Shown: piece by piece, positions 36,700 to 43,550 of the stretch
How positions within the stretch are numbered: position 1 is the stretch's first letter
Layout: each line of letters begins with the position of its first letter
Position numbers and translations under genes: made by a program
Origin: Sunxiuqinia rutila
Lineage (GTDB): Bacteria > Bacteroidota > Bacteroidia > Bacteroidales > Prolixibacteraceae
DNA: 64,000 nucleotides
NCBI RefSeq assembly: GCF_050589705.1
Contig: NZ_JBNGOT010000004.1
Coordinates: 248,001 to 312,000, forward strand
Direction: 5' to 3'
The notes under the pieces: generated by a model
Seen by the model: the letters and a program-made list of their open reading frames with translations, nothing else
Databases searched by the model: none
What the model was told of the DNA's origin: nothing

Positions 36700-37655
36700 T
36701 GACATATATAAATACACCAAAAACCTTTGGATTAATCGGTGCTGCCGGATACATTGCTCCGCGACACATCAATGCAATTAAAGAAAACAACGGACAATTA
36801 TGCGCCGCGCTGGATCGGTTTGATAGCGTTGGCATTCTGGATCGTTATTTTCCCGAAGCTGATTTTTTCACCGAACCCGAACGCTTTGACCGCTACCTTT
36901 ATAAACGTCAGCGCAACGGCCAGGCACTTAATTATGTATCAATCTGTTCACCCAACTACCTGCACGATGCACACATCCGAATGGCCCTGCGTAACGGTTC
37001 GGATGCCATTTGCGAGAAACCCTTGGTATTGAACCCTTGGAATGTGGATGCCTTACAGCAATTGGAAAAAGACACCAATCAGAGAATATACAATATCCTG
37101 CAGTTGAGGCTGCACCCGGCAATCATTGCCTTACGCGATAAAATCAATCAAGCACCAGCTGATCAGGTTTTTGATATTGATCTTACTTACATTACCTCGC
37201 GCGGAAAGTGGTATTACGAAAGCTGGAAAGGAGATCTCTCCAAGTCAGGCGGAATTACCACCAATATCGGAATCCATTTTTTCGATATGCTTCAGTGGAT
37301 TTTTGGGCAAGCGGAACAAAGTACAGTTCATGTTCTTGAAGCGGACAAAGCAGCCGGTTTTCTTCAACTCAAAAAAGCCCGTGTACGCTGGTTTCTCAGC
37401 CTCGACTTCGAAGACATTCCACAAGCAGCCAAAGACAAAGGCCTGCGAACCTACCGTTCAATAACAGTTGGAAATAAAGAAATTGAATTCAGCGGTGGCT
37501 TTACTGATTTGCATACCCAAACCTACCAGCACATCTTAAACGGACAAGGCTATGGATTGGACGATGCAAAAGCCTGTATTGAATTGGGACACCAGATCCG
37601 CAACAGCCAGCCCAAAGGACTAACCGGAGATTTTCATCCCTTTTTAAAGTACTAA
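36699..37655 (+). CDS. Gfo/Idh/MocA oxidoreductase (WbpB-like)
   Basis: A 318-residue NAD-dependent sugar dehydrogenase. The Rossmann fold opens FGLIGAAGYIAPRHINAI (GxxGxxA), followed by NYVSICSPNYLHDAHIRMALRNGSDAICEKPLVLNP with the conserved EKP lysine. The WbpB/WlbA members carry the same GAAGYIA start and oxidize UDP-GlcNAcA at C3, recycling NADH through 2-oxoglutarate. No signal peptide, unlike the two Tat-exported family members elsewhere in this window. With the two genes before it the operon supplies three of the steps to UDP-GlcNAc3NAcA or, after an epimerase, UDP-ManNAc3NAcA; UDP-GlcNAc 6-dehydrogenase (WbpA) and epimerase (WbpI) are not here. Confidence 0.88.
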   Translation: MTYINTPKTFGLIGAAGYIAPRHINAIKENNGQLCAALDRFDSVGILDRYFPEADFFTEPERFDRYLYKRQRNGQALNYVSICSPNYLHDAHIRMALRNGSDAICEKPLVLNPWNVDALQQLEKDTNQRIYNILQLRLHPAIIALRDKINQAPADQVFDIDLTYITSRGKWYYESWKGDLSKSGGITTNIGIHFFDMLQWIFGQAEQSTVHVLEADKAAGFLQLKKARVRWFLSLDFEDIPQAAKDKGLRTYRSITVGNKEIEFSGGFTDLHTQTYQHILNGQGYGLDDAKACIELGHQIRNSQPKGLTGDFHPFLKY

Positions 37656-37657
37656 AA

Positions 37658-37693
37658 AAGCCGCTCCTGGGGGGAAGCGGCTTAAAATTTTTG
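37658..37693. terminator. Intrinsic terminator after the WbpB-like gene
   Basis: AAGCCGCT (37658-37665) pairs with AGCGGCTT (37676-37683) across a 10-base loop, followed by AAAATTTTT. It lies 3 bases past the operon end and between convergent genes, so it may serve both. Confidence 0.75.
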
Positions 37694-37716
37694 CTGTTTA
37701 ATTATTTCAATGAGGC

Positions 37717-38190
37717 TTAGTTCAAAATGTTCTTGTATTGGTCATTTACCAATTCGGGAAGAAATCCGGCAATCAAACCCAAAGCCTTCTCCCGATCCAC
37801 TCGAGACATGGAAATGATTTCCTGGCTATTCAACCGGTTTGAATCAATTACCTGCGCATTCAAGTTTTCAGGCACAAGCATTTCGCCTGCTTTCATCGAA
37901 CGTGCACCAAACCCTTTTTCAGTATTTACATACTTCACTTCGAAGTAGTTGGTGCGAATGATATATTCTTCTCCTTTTTTAGTCTCTCTCAACAAAACCT
38001 GAACGGGTCTTTTCGACTCTCCGTAAGTAATCTCCCAGCTTTGCTGGTAAGTTTTTGATGGTTCAAAGTTTTCTTTAGATGAGATTTTATAATCATCAAC
38101 AAAAGTTGATTTACCGCTAGCCATTACACTTAAAGAACATACAAACAAAGCAACAAATAAGAAGCCGATAATTCTGTTATTCCTTTTCAT
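37717..38190 (-). CDS. Hypothetical exported protein
   Basis: A 157-residue protein with a signal peptide (MKRNNRIIGFLFVALFVCSLSVMASG). The ATG at 38190 is chosen because the -7 box TATTTTTG (38227-38234) and the transcription start lie between it and the longer frame's start. The mature part (about 130 residues) is mixed alpha/beta with FEPSKTYQQSWEITYGESKRPVQVLLRETKKGEEYIIRTNYFEVKYV, and ends in a helical SMSRVDREKALGLIAGFLPELVNDQYKNILN. I recognize no family. It is likely periplasmic or surface-associated; the neighbours are polysaccharide genes but nothing links it to them. Confidence 0.75.
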   Translation of the reverse strand: MKRNNRIIGFLFVALFVCSLSVMASGKSTFVDDYKISSKENFEPSKTYQQSWEITYGESKRPVQVLLRETKKGEEYIIRTNYFEVKYVNTEKGFGARSMKAGEMLVPENLNAQVIDSNRLNSQEIISMSRVDREKALGLIAGFLPELVNDQYKNILN

Positions 38191-38226
38191 GACAAATTGT
38201 TTTAAATAGTGATTGTTTAACACTGG

Positions 38227-38234
38227 CAAAAATA
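38227..38234 (-). promoter_or_regulatory. -7 promoter box for the 37717-38190 gene
   Basis: TATTTTTG on the minus strand matches TAnnTTTG, about 37 bases upstream of the ATG at 38190. It decides the start codon. Confidence 0.5.
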
Positions 38235-38296
38235 GGTAGCCCACACACACAAAATCCTGACAAATCGCATGTTTTATTTTTGTTAAAAAGAATCAA

Positions 38297-38311
38297 CTTT
38301 CAAATTGAAAG
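38297..38311. repeat. Palindrome CTTTCAAATTGAAAG, copy 1
   Basis: A 15-base palindrome with 7-bp arms around a central base. The identity with copy 2 extends outward (CAA before, then T or C followed by AAAAAC), giving about 25 matching bases with one mismatch. Confidence 0.7.
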
Positions 38312-38408
38312 TAAAAACTCATTTACAATTCACAAAATTTACAAAAAATAGAAAACAGAGTGAATTGAAACAAGAATAGAAGCCTAATATCTTATAGTTT
38401 TCAAAAAC

Positions 38409-38422
38409 ATGCTCTAGAGCAT
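38409..38422. repeat. Perfect palindrome ATGCTCTAGAGCAT
   Basis: A 14-base perfect palindrome, about halfway between the two CTTTCAAATTGAAAG copies. Possible protein-binding site; no partner copy was seen. Confidence 0.45.
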
Positions 38423-38520
38423 ATTTTCTGAAATAAAGGGACATACAAAACTAAATCATGGACAAGAATCAAGAAAAAGTGCCGAATGAATTTCAGGTTT
38501 CAAGGGAGAGCGAGAAGCAA

Positions 38521-38535
38521 CTTTCAAATTGAAAG
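38521..38535. repeat. Palindrome CTTTCAAATTGAAAG, copy 2
   Basis: Same 15-base palindrome as at 38297, 224 bases away and in the same orientation of flanks (CAA before, CAAAAAC after). Confidence 0.7.
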
Positions 38536-38658
38536 CAAAAACAGCACTTTCAATAACACCAAAAGAATTGTAATAAAAAACTTGCATCTTTATTGTTAAC
38601 TAGCGCGTTCGAAATCGACAATACACCCGCATTCGCCCCAGTTTGGTTTCAAAATGAC

Positions 38659-38690
38659 AAAAAAAAGCCCCATGACGAATCATGGAGCTT
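38659..38690 (-). terminator. Intrinsic terminator after the small 83-residue protein gene
   Basis: On the minus strand an 11-bp stem with one mismatch (38665-38675 with 38680-38690) and a 4-base loop is followed by a run of T. It begins 24 bases past the stop codon at 38715. Confidence 0.8.
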
Positions 38691-38714
38691 GGCATGCATA
38701 GGCAAGCCTTGCAA

Positions 38715-38966
38715 TTACTTTTTCTTCTTTTTAGCCACAAAGTAAGCTCCGGCGCCGATTACAACCACAGCAGCAATAGCAATAACCGCTGTTGAGCTTC
38801 CGCCATTGGCTTCTTCTTCGGCTTCGTAAAACACAGGATCCATATCATCAATTGATAAAGTATCCTCCATTTCAAATAAATCTTCCTCTTCCTGTGCAGA
38901 CACAGGACTAAATGCTCCAACGGCCATCATACCGACCAAAGCTAAAATCAATAGTAGTCTTTTCAT
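38715..38966 (-). CDS. Small exported acidic protein with C-terminal membrane anchor
   Basis: An 83-residue protein with a signal peptide (MKRLLLILALVGMMAVGAFSPVSAQ). A very acidic linker follows (about residues 26-53, 14 Asp/Glu), then a Gly-Ser turn (NGGSS), one membrane helix (TAVIAIAAVVVIGAGAYFVA) and a pure lysine tail (KKKKK). The order acidic stretch, helix, basic tail resembles a sorting signal such as the exosortase type, but no PEP-like motif is evident. It has its own promoter (39033-39040), a good ribosome site (AAAAAGGGA) and a terminator, so it is a discrete, probably well-expressed gene. I do not recognize a family. Confidence 0.8.
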   Translation of the reverse strand: MKRLLLILALVGMMAVGAFSPVSAQEEEDLFEMEDTLSIDDMDPVFYEAEEEANGGSSTAVIAIAAVVVIGAGAYFVAKKKKK

Positions 38967-39032
38967 TTTATTTCCCTTTTTAGTTATTATCGTTTCAGAT
39001 GCCAGTCAATCAATTTCATTTATCAGATCAAT

Positions 39033-39040
39033 CAAAAGTA
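39033..39040 (-). promoter_or_regulatory. -7 promoter box for the small anchored protein
   Basis: TACTTTTG on the minus strand, about 67 bases upstream of the ATG at 38966. Confidence 0.5.
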
Positions 39041-39076
39041 GACTGATCGCCACCGACCCCTTTTCTTCAATCTATT

Positions 39077-41146
39077 TTAATCCATATCATTAAGATACTC
39101 CCAATATTTATCTACAATCTCCGGATGCGACTCCTGGTATGTTTCGGCCAAGGCCCGAATAGCAGGCTTGTACCGGGGATTGATTCTCAAGCAAGTCTTG
39201 AGCAATTCCCGCGCTTTCTCCGGCTGAGTCTGATCGTATATCTTGGCGAGCTCAACGTAAGCACTAAAATACTTTGGATTAACCTCCAGCAAGTGCTCAA
39301 AATAATAGCTGGCTACAACCATGTCATTCTCCCCGGAAGCCAGCTGCCCCATCAGCTTCAAAGCGGGCTCATAATTCGGATTCACATTCAATGCTTTTGC
39401 AAGCACTTCTTTAGCCGCCTTATCTTTGCCCTGCAAACTTAAGGTTTTTCCTAATCGATAGTAAATATGCTCGTCTTTTTTATAATGGCCCAAAGCTTCG
39501 CTAAACAGTTGCTCTGCCCTATCGTACTCCTTATTATGTAGTGCTTCAACCCCAAAATACGAAGCTTTTGACTTGCGCTTAACAACAGCACAAACCGGCA
39601 CATCATCCACTTCAACCACATGAATAGTTCCTTCGGGCGGGAAATTACCATTACGCAACTGTTCCGGTCGGATGTAGCTATTCCCAACAATGGCATAATC
39701 CCAGTTCTTATCACTCCGGAATTGGTATTGAAAATAGTCAAACTGCAAGTTGGGATGATCCTTCAGATACCAATCTACCGGAAAATTACTTCCCACAATA
39801 ACCCTTCCTTTCAAGTTGTTTTCATCCAAATAGTCTTCCAACCACTCTGCACCACTTCGCATCGAATGGTAATAATAATCCGTTTCATAATAGCCATAGG
39901 CGCCTTTTAAGCCACCGACCAACGGATTGTAGTATAAATAGTAATACGGATGCGCTTTTACCATAAACCGGACGGGATGCACCAAAGCAAGGACAAAAAG
40001 AAGCAGAACAGCTCCTTTTACCCACTTCAACTTCACCTGTAGCAAAAACTCATGAATTCCAACAGCTGCTAAAATGACCAACCCAGGATAAATAAACTGA
40101 AAATGCCGCCATCCGCCATACAGGTTTGAATTTAACAGCAAAACCCATAGCACCGGAAATCCGGTAGTAAAAATCAAAAAGAAATAAGTCAGGCGATGTT
40201 TCTCCCGAATAATGGACTTGCCATAAACCGCAAACAAAATCAGCCCTCCAAAAACCACCAAAGGAATGGTTATCAGCAAATATTTAGGCAAATAGTACCA
40301 CGGTTTAAAATCAGACCAAATGAATTCGCCTTCAAAAATCTGACGAATCGTGGTGGGAAAATCAGTCATAACCTGATACGACTCCCAGGGGTTTACAATG
40401 GGATTTTGCAGAGCATACGGCCAAAGCAAAAGCCCCAGCAAATAGCCGGCAGCCGAAAACACCACTAATTTCAAAAACGTCCGCTGAACATCAGCCCACT
40501 TTATCTGCCTTCGGTCGAAGTACTCCAACAAATAAAAAAGCACCCCGGCGAAGAGCAGATAAAAGGCTAATAAGATTCCTCCTGCCCTGATACTGACGGA
40601 AAAAGCAATACTCGCAATTAAAAGTGAAATCGAAATCGTAGAGTGTGGCTTAAAACTGGCATAGGTTAATCTCAGTGTAAAAAATACACCGGCAATATAA
40701 GCCAGAGCAAAAGGAATGTCTTTTAAATTATTTTGTAGATGCCCCAAAAAACGGGGCGAAACAGCAAACAGCAATAAGGTAATAATTCCGGCGCGATAGC
40801 CTTTGAGCCAAACGGCAAACAAGCCAGCCACCAAAATACACAGCCAACCAATAAAACTGCTGAACAGATGTCGAAAAGCATACACCTCTTCAATACCCAG
40901 CCAGTGAATCAGAATGGTGGCCATATTGTCGGGGGTTTGCCCATAATACTGCAAGTGCGTTTTAGGCGTATTCAACGCATCGCGGTCTTTCCCAAAAGTG
41001 GCAAAGTATTCGTAAACCTCTTCCGAATGCAGATAGTGCACTTCTTCATCACCTGAAATACCAGCATCGCGACTGATGAACAACAAGCTCACCAGCATGA
41101 TCAATGCCGACATATAAAATAGTATTTTCAGATGACGTTCGCGCAT
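39077..41146 (-). CDS. GT39-like membrane glycosyltransferase with C-terminal TPR repeats
   Basis: A 689-residue protein. Residues 1-420 form about ten membrane helices in the GT-C/PMT arrangement, with an early acidic loop (SRDAGISGDEEVHYLHSEE) at the position of the catalytic Asp/Glu of GT39 and ArnT enzymes and LFAVSPRFLGHLQNNLKDIPFALAYIAGVFFTL in the conserved helix region. Residues 420-540 form a soluble domain, and 545-685 hold TPRs (DRAEQLFSEALGHYKKDEHIYYRLGKTL, AAKEVLAKALNVNPNYEPALKLMG, ARELLKTCLRINPRYKPAIRAL). It would use a polyprenyl-phosphate sugar as donor. The neighbouring GT2 gene, 2 bases upstream, is of the type that makes such donors, so the pair is likely a functional unit. 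Confidence 0.85.
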   Translation of the reverse strand: MRERHLKILFYMSALIMLVSLLFISRDAGISGDEEVHYLHSEEVYEYFATFGKDRDALNTPKTHLQYYGQTPDNMATILIHWLGIEEVYAFRHLFSSFIGWLCILVAGLFAVWLKGYRAGIITLLLFAVSPRFLGHLQNNLKDIPFALAYIAGVFFTLRLTYASFKPHSTISISLLIASIAFSVSIRAGGILLAFYLLFAGVLFYLLEYFDRRQIKWADVQRTFLKLVVFSAAGYLLGLLLWPYALQNPIVNPWESYQVMTDFPTTIRQIFEGEFIWSDFKPWYYLPKYLLITIPLVVFGGLILFAVYGKSIIREKHRLTYFFLIFTTGFPVLWVLLLNSNLYGGWRHFQFIYPGLVILAAVGIHEFLLQVKLKWVKGAVLLLFVLALVHPVRFMVKAHPYYYLYYNPLVGGLKGAYGYYETDYYYHSMRSGAEWLEDYLDENNLKGRVIVGSNFPVDWYLKDHPNLQFDYFQYQFRSDKNWDYAIVGNSYIRPEQLRNGNFPPEGTIHVVEVDDVPVCAVVKRKSKASYFGVEALHNKEYDRAEQLFSEALGHYKKDEHIYYRLGKTLSLQGKDKAAKEVLAKALNVNPNYEPALKLMGQLASGENDMVVASYYFEHLLEVNPKYFSAYVELAKIYDQTQPEKARELLKTCLRINPRYKPAIRALAETYQESHPEIVDKYWEYLNDMD

Positions 41147-41148
41147 GT

Positions 41149-42075
41149 TTATTGCTCTTCAGAAGAATAAATGGTTTTAATGAAATAAAGGGGACGTTTC
41201 TGCGATTCTTTGTAAATCCGGTAAACATACTCGCCAACCACCCCCAGAAAAATCAACTGAATAGATCCCAGGAAGTAGATGCTAAGCACCGTGGAAGACC
41301 AACCCAAAAGGGCAAATCCCATAAATTTGGCAATCAGCACATAGATGCCGGCCAGCAGAAACACCACTGTTCCTATCAAGCCTAAGGTCAGGCACAGCCG
41401 GATGGGGAATTTGGAGAAGGAAAAAATAGCATCGGCAGCCAGCAGAAACAATTTCCCCAAGGTCATTTTGGGCTCTCCCTGCAAGCGATCTTCCCGCACA
41501 TAATCAACAAATCCCTGCTGAAAACCAACAAAACTCCGCAATCCCGGCAAGTAGCGCACCCGCTCTTCCATCGACAACAAAGCTGCCAGTGCTTTTCGGT
41601 TCATCATTGAAAAGTTGCCGGCATTCTCCAACACTTCCATATGAGTCATGGCTTTAAACAGACGATGGAAAATGCCGGTCATCCAATTTTTTGCCCGGTT
41701 GCCCTTACGCGCCAACCGTCGGCCATTCACAATATCATACTGATCCTGCGATAGTTTCTGATACATTTGCAAGAGTAACTCCGGAGGATCCTGTAAATCA
41801 CCATCCATCATGGCCACATAGTCGCCCGAAGCATTTTCAAGCCCGGCAGTGAACGCGGCCTGATGACCAAAATTTTTGGACAGTTGAATCACTTTTATCC
41901 GACGATCTTTTTGCTGATGATTGACCAGTTTCTGCAGACTGCTGTCCACACTTCCGTCATCAACCAAAATCAATTCAAAGTCGTCCGGAATTTGCTCCAG
42001 CGCTTTAATTGTCCGGGGAACTAACTCATCAATAAGTTCTTCTTCATTGAAAATTGGAATGACCAGAGAGACCAT
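41149..42075 (-). CDS. Glycosyltransferase family 2, polyprenyl-phosphate sugar transferase (GtrB/DPM1-like)
   Basis: A 308-residue enzyme. The GT-A domain has MVSLVIPIFNEEELIDELV, FELILVDDGSVDSSLQKL, the DxD-type site in YVAMMDGDLQDPPELLLQM and NGRRLARKGNRAKNWMTGIFHRLF. Two C-terminal membrane helices (LCLTLGLIGTVVFLLAGIYVLIA and LSIYFLGSIQLIFLGVVGEYVYRIY) fit the GtrB/ArnC-like subgroup that transfers a sugar from a nucleotide donor to undecaprenyl phosphate. It precedes the GT39-like gene by 2 bases, which would use that product. The sugar is unknown. Confidence 0.92.
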   Translation of the reverse strand: MVSLVIPIFNEEELIDELVPRTIKALEQIPDDFELILVDDGSVDSSLQKLVNHQQKDRRIKVIQLSKNFGHQAAFTAGLENASGDYVAMMDGDLQDPPELLLQMYQKLSQDQYDIVNGRRLARKGNRAKNWMTGIFHRLFKAMTHMEVLENAGNFSMMNRKALAALLSMEERVRYLPGLRSFVGFQQGFVDYVREDRLQGEPKMTLGKLFLLAADAIFSFSKFPIRLCLTLGLIGTVVFLLAGIYVLIAKFMGFALLGWSSTVLSIYFLGSIQLIFLGVVGEYVYRIYKESQKRPLYFIKTIYSSEEQ

Positions 42076-42121
42076 AGGCTATTTTTTAGTTTTACACCAT
42101 TAACTCCACTTTCCTTAGGTT

Positions 42122-42151
42122 AGACGGGGGAAACTGGAGCTTCCCCCGTCT
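42122..42151. terminator. Strong hairpin between the GT2 gene and the Gfo/Idh gene
   Basis: An 11-bp perfect stem (42122-42132 with 42141-42151) with AGACGGGGGAA/TTCCCCCGTCT and an 8-base loop. It lies 35 bases past the end of the Tat-exported Gfo/Idh gene at 42186 and separates that operon from the downstream GT2 gene. The T-run is short, so it may need help from Rho. Confidence 0.7.
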
Positions 42152-42185
42152 TTGGTAAATAGTGGTTTAATTGGCTCAGGTATTA

Positions 42186-43535
42186 TCAAGCTTTGTGTGC
42201 TGTTCCCGGCACAGGAACAGGAAATTCCATCTCTACCGGACCAAATTTCATCTCCTTTGGTCCCAAATCCATATCCGATTTAAATATCTCATCCCAAGTT
42301 ACCTTCTGTCCGGTATAAGCGGCTGTCCGCCCCATAATAGCAGTCAGGGTTGAAATGGCTGTTTGCTCCGCTTCATTCACGTACTCACCCGTACGAATGG
42401 CATGAACCAAGTGCATATGCTCCTGTACATAAGGTGGGATTTTCACCTTCGTCATGGGCTGCCCATCCTCTCCTTCCGGATATTCAAATTGCCATTTCAC
42501 CGTCCCATCCAGGTTCCAGATGGTATTCTGGCAGTTGGTGTAACCTTCCGTTCCAACAATCATCTCCCCCGTTCCATTCGCACAATTATCAATCTGCCGG
42601 CTCATACTGTGAGAACTAAGTCCGTTTCCGTAGTCGAAGTCAATGCTGAAAAAATCATACTGATCCCCCGTCAAACGTCGGGCACGACCACCATAACCAA
42701 TCGCACTTTCGGGCTGTCTTCCCACAAACCAGTTGATCACATCAATGTTGTGAACATGGGTATCTAAAATATGATCGCCACACAACCAGCAAAAGTTATT
42801 CCAATTGCGAAGCATGTAAGTCATATCATCCCAGCCTTCCTCACGCGTGCGAAACCAAACATGATTCTGGTTCCAAAACGCTTTGGCCGAGGTAATTTTT
42901 CCGATGGCTCCGTTAGCCACCTGCTTGTACGTTTCAATATAATCTTCCTGGTGACGACGCTGCGTTCCGGTAACTACATTCATTCCAATCGCTTCCGCTT
43001 TTTTTGCTGTGGCAATTACCGAGCGAATACCAACCGGATCAACCGCCATTGGCTTCTCTAAAAAGACGTGCTTCTGTTGCTTAACGGCCTCCTTGAAATG
43101 CTCGGGTCGAAATTGCGGAGGTGTTGCCAGCAACACCACATCCACCTCTTTCAGCGCCATCAGCTTCTGGTAAGCGTCAAAGCCAACAAAACAGTTTTCC
43201 TCCGGAATGGGACGTTTATAGCCTGCAAAACGCTTACGGCAAGCATCAATTTTATCCTGAAATACATCAGCCAATGCCACAATTTCCAAATCAGGCCCGG
43301 CACTAATAAAATTAATCGCCGCACCGGTTCCCCGATTTCCGGCACCTACCAAACCAGCCCGCAGCTTTTTTCCGGCAGGAGCCGCTTTCAAAATAGGTGG
43401 CAAGCCTAAAACCTGAGCATCTTTCGTATTCTTACAGGATGATAAAACGGCTCCGGCTCCAATCACGCCAATTCCGGCAAATGCTGTGGCCTCAAGAAAC
43501 CGGCGTCGGTTAATATTTTTTGATTTATTGGTCAT
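42186..43535 (-). CDS. Tat-exported Gfo/Idh/MocA family oxidoreductase
   Basis: A 449-residue protein with a twin-arginine signal peptide (NINRRRFLEATAFAGIGVIGAGAVLSSC), which also ends in a lipobox-like cysteine. The Rossmann domain has LRAGLVGAGNRGTGAAINFI, VALADVFQDKIDACRKRF and DVVLLATPPQFRPEHFKEAVKQQKHVFLEKPMAVDP. The C-terminal beta-sheet domain has LCGDHILDTHVHNIDVINWFVGRQPESAIGYGGRARR. Such exported members fold with NAD(P) tightly bound in the cytoplasm and act on sugars in the periplasm; the reaction here is unknown. The gene follows the tetraheme-FGE gene by 15 bases, so the two form an operon, and a hairpin follows at 42122. Confidence 0.92.
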   Translation of the reverse strand: MTNKSKNINRRRFLEATAFAGIGVIGAGAVLSSCKNTKDAQVLGLPPILKAAPAGKKLRAGLVGAGNRGTGAAINFISAGPDLEIVALADVFQDKIDACRKRFAGYKRPIPEENCFVGFDAYQKLMALKEVDVVLLATPPQFRPEHFKEAVKQQKHVFLEKPMAVDPVGIRSVIATAKKAEAIGMNVVTGTQRRHQEDYIETYKQVANGAIGKITSAKAFWNQNHVWFRTREEGWDDMTYMLRNWNNFCWLCGDHILDTHVHNIDVINWFVGRQPESAIGYGGRARRLTGDQYDFFSIDFDYGNGLSSHSMSRQIDNCANGTGEMIVGTEGYTNCQNTIWNLDGTVKWQFEYPEGEDGQPMTKVKIPPYVQEHMHLVHAIRTGEYVNEAEQTAISTLTAIMGRTAAYTGQKVTWDEIFKSDMDLGPKEMKFGPVEMEFPVPVPGTAHKA

Positions 43536-43550
43536 GACTTTGATCTTATT

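Larger units (their letters stand above)
38235..38658. other. Gene-poor, AT-rich intergenic stretch
   Basis: About 420 bases with no credible gene. The only open frame with an ATG and a purine-rich upstream sequence (38458-38532) encodes about 24 residues and is not convincing. The stretch contains two copies of the palindrome CTTTCAAATTGAAAG and one ATGCTCTAGAGCAT palindrome. No sRNA-type promoter plus terminator was seen. Confidence 0.6.

Noticed and set aside
38458..38532. Small open frame of about 24 residues with purine-rich upstream sequence
   Set aside because: It runs into the palindrome repeat and has no other evidence of translation.
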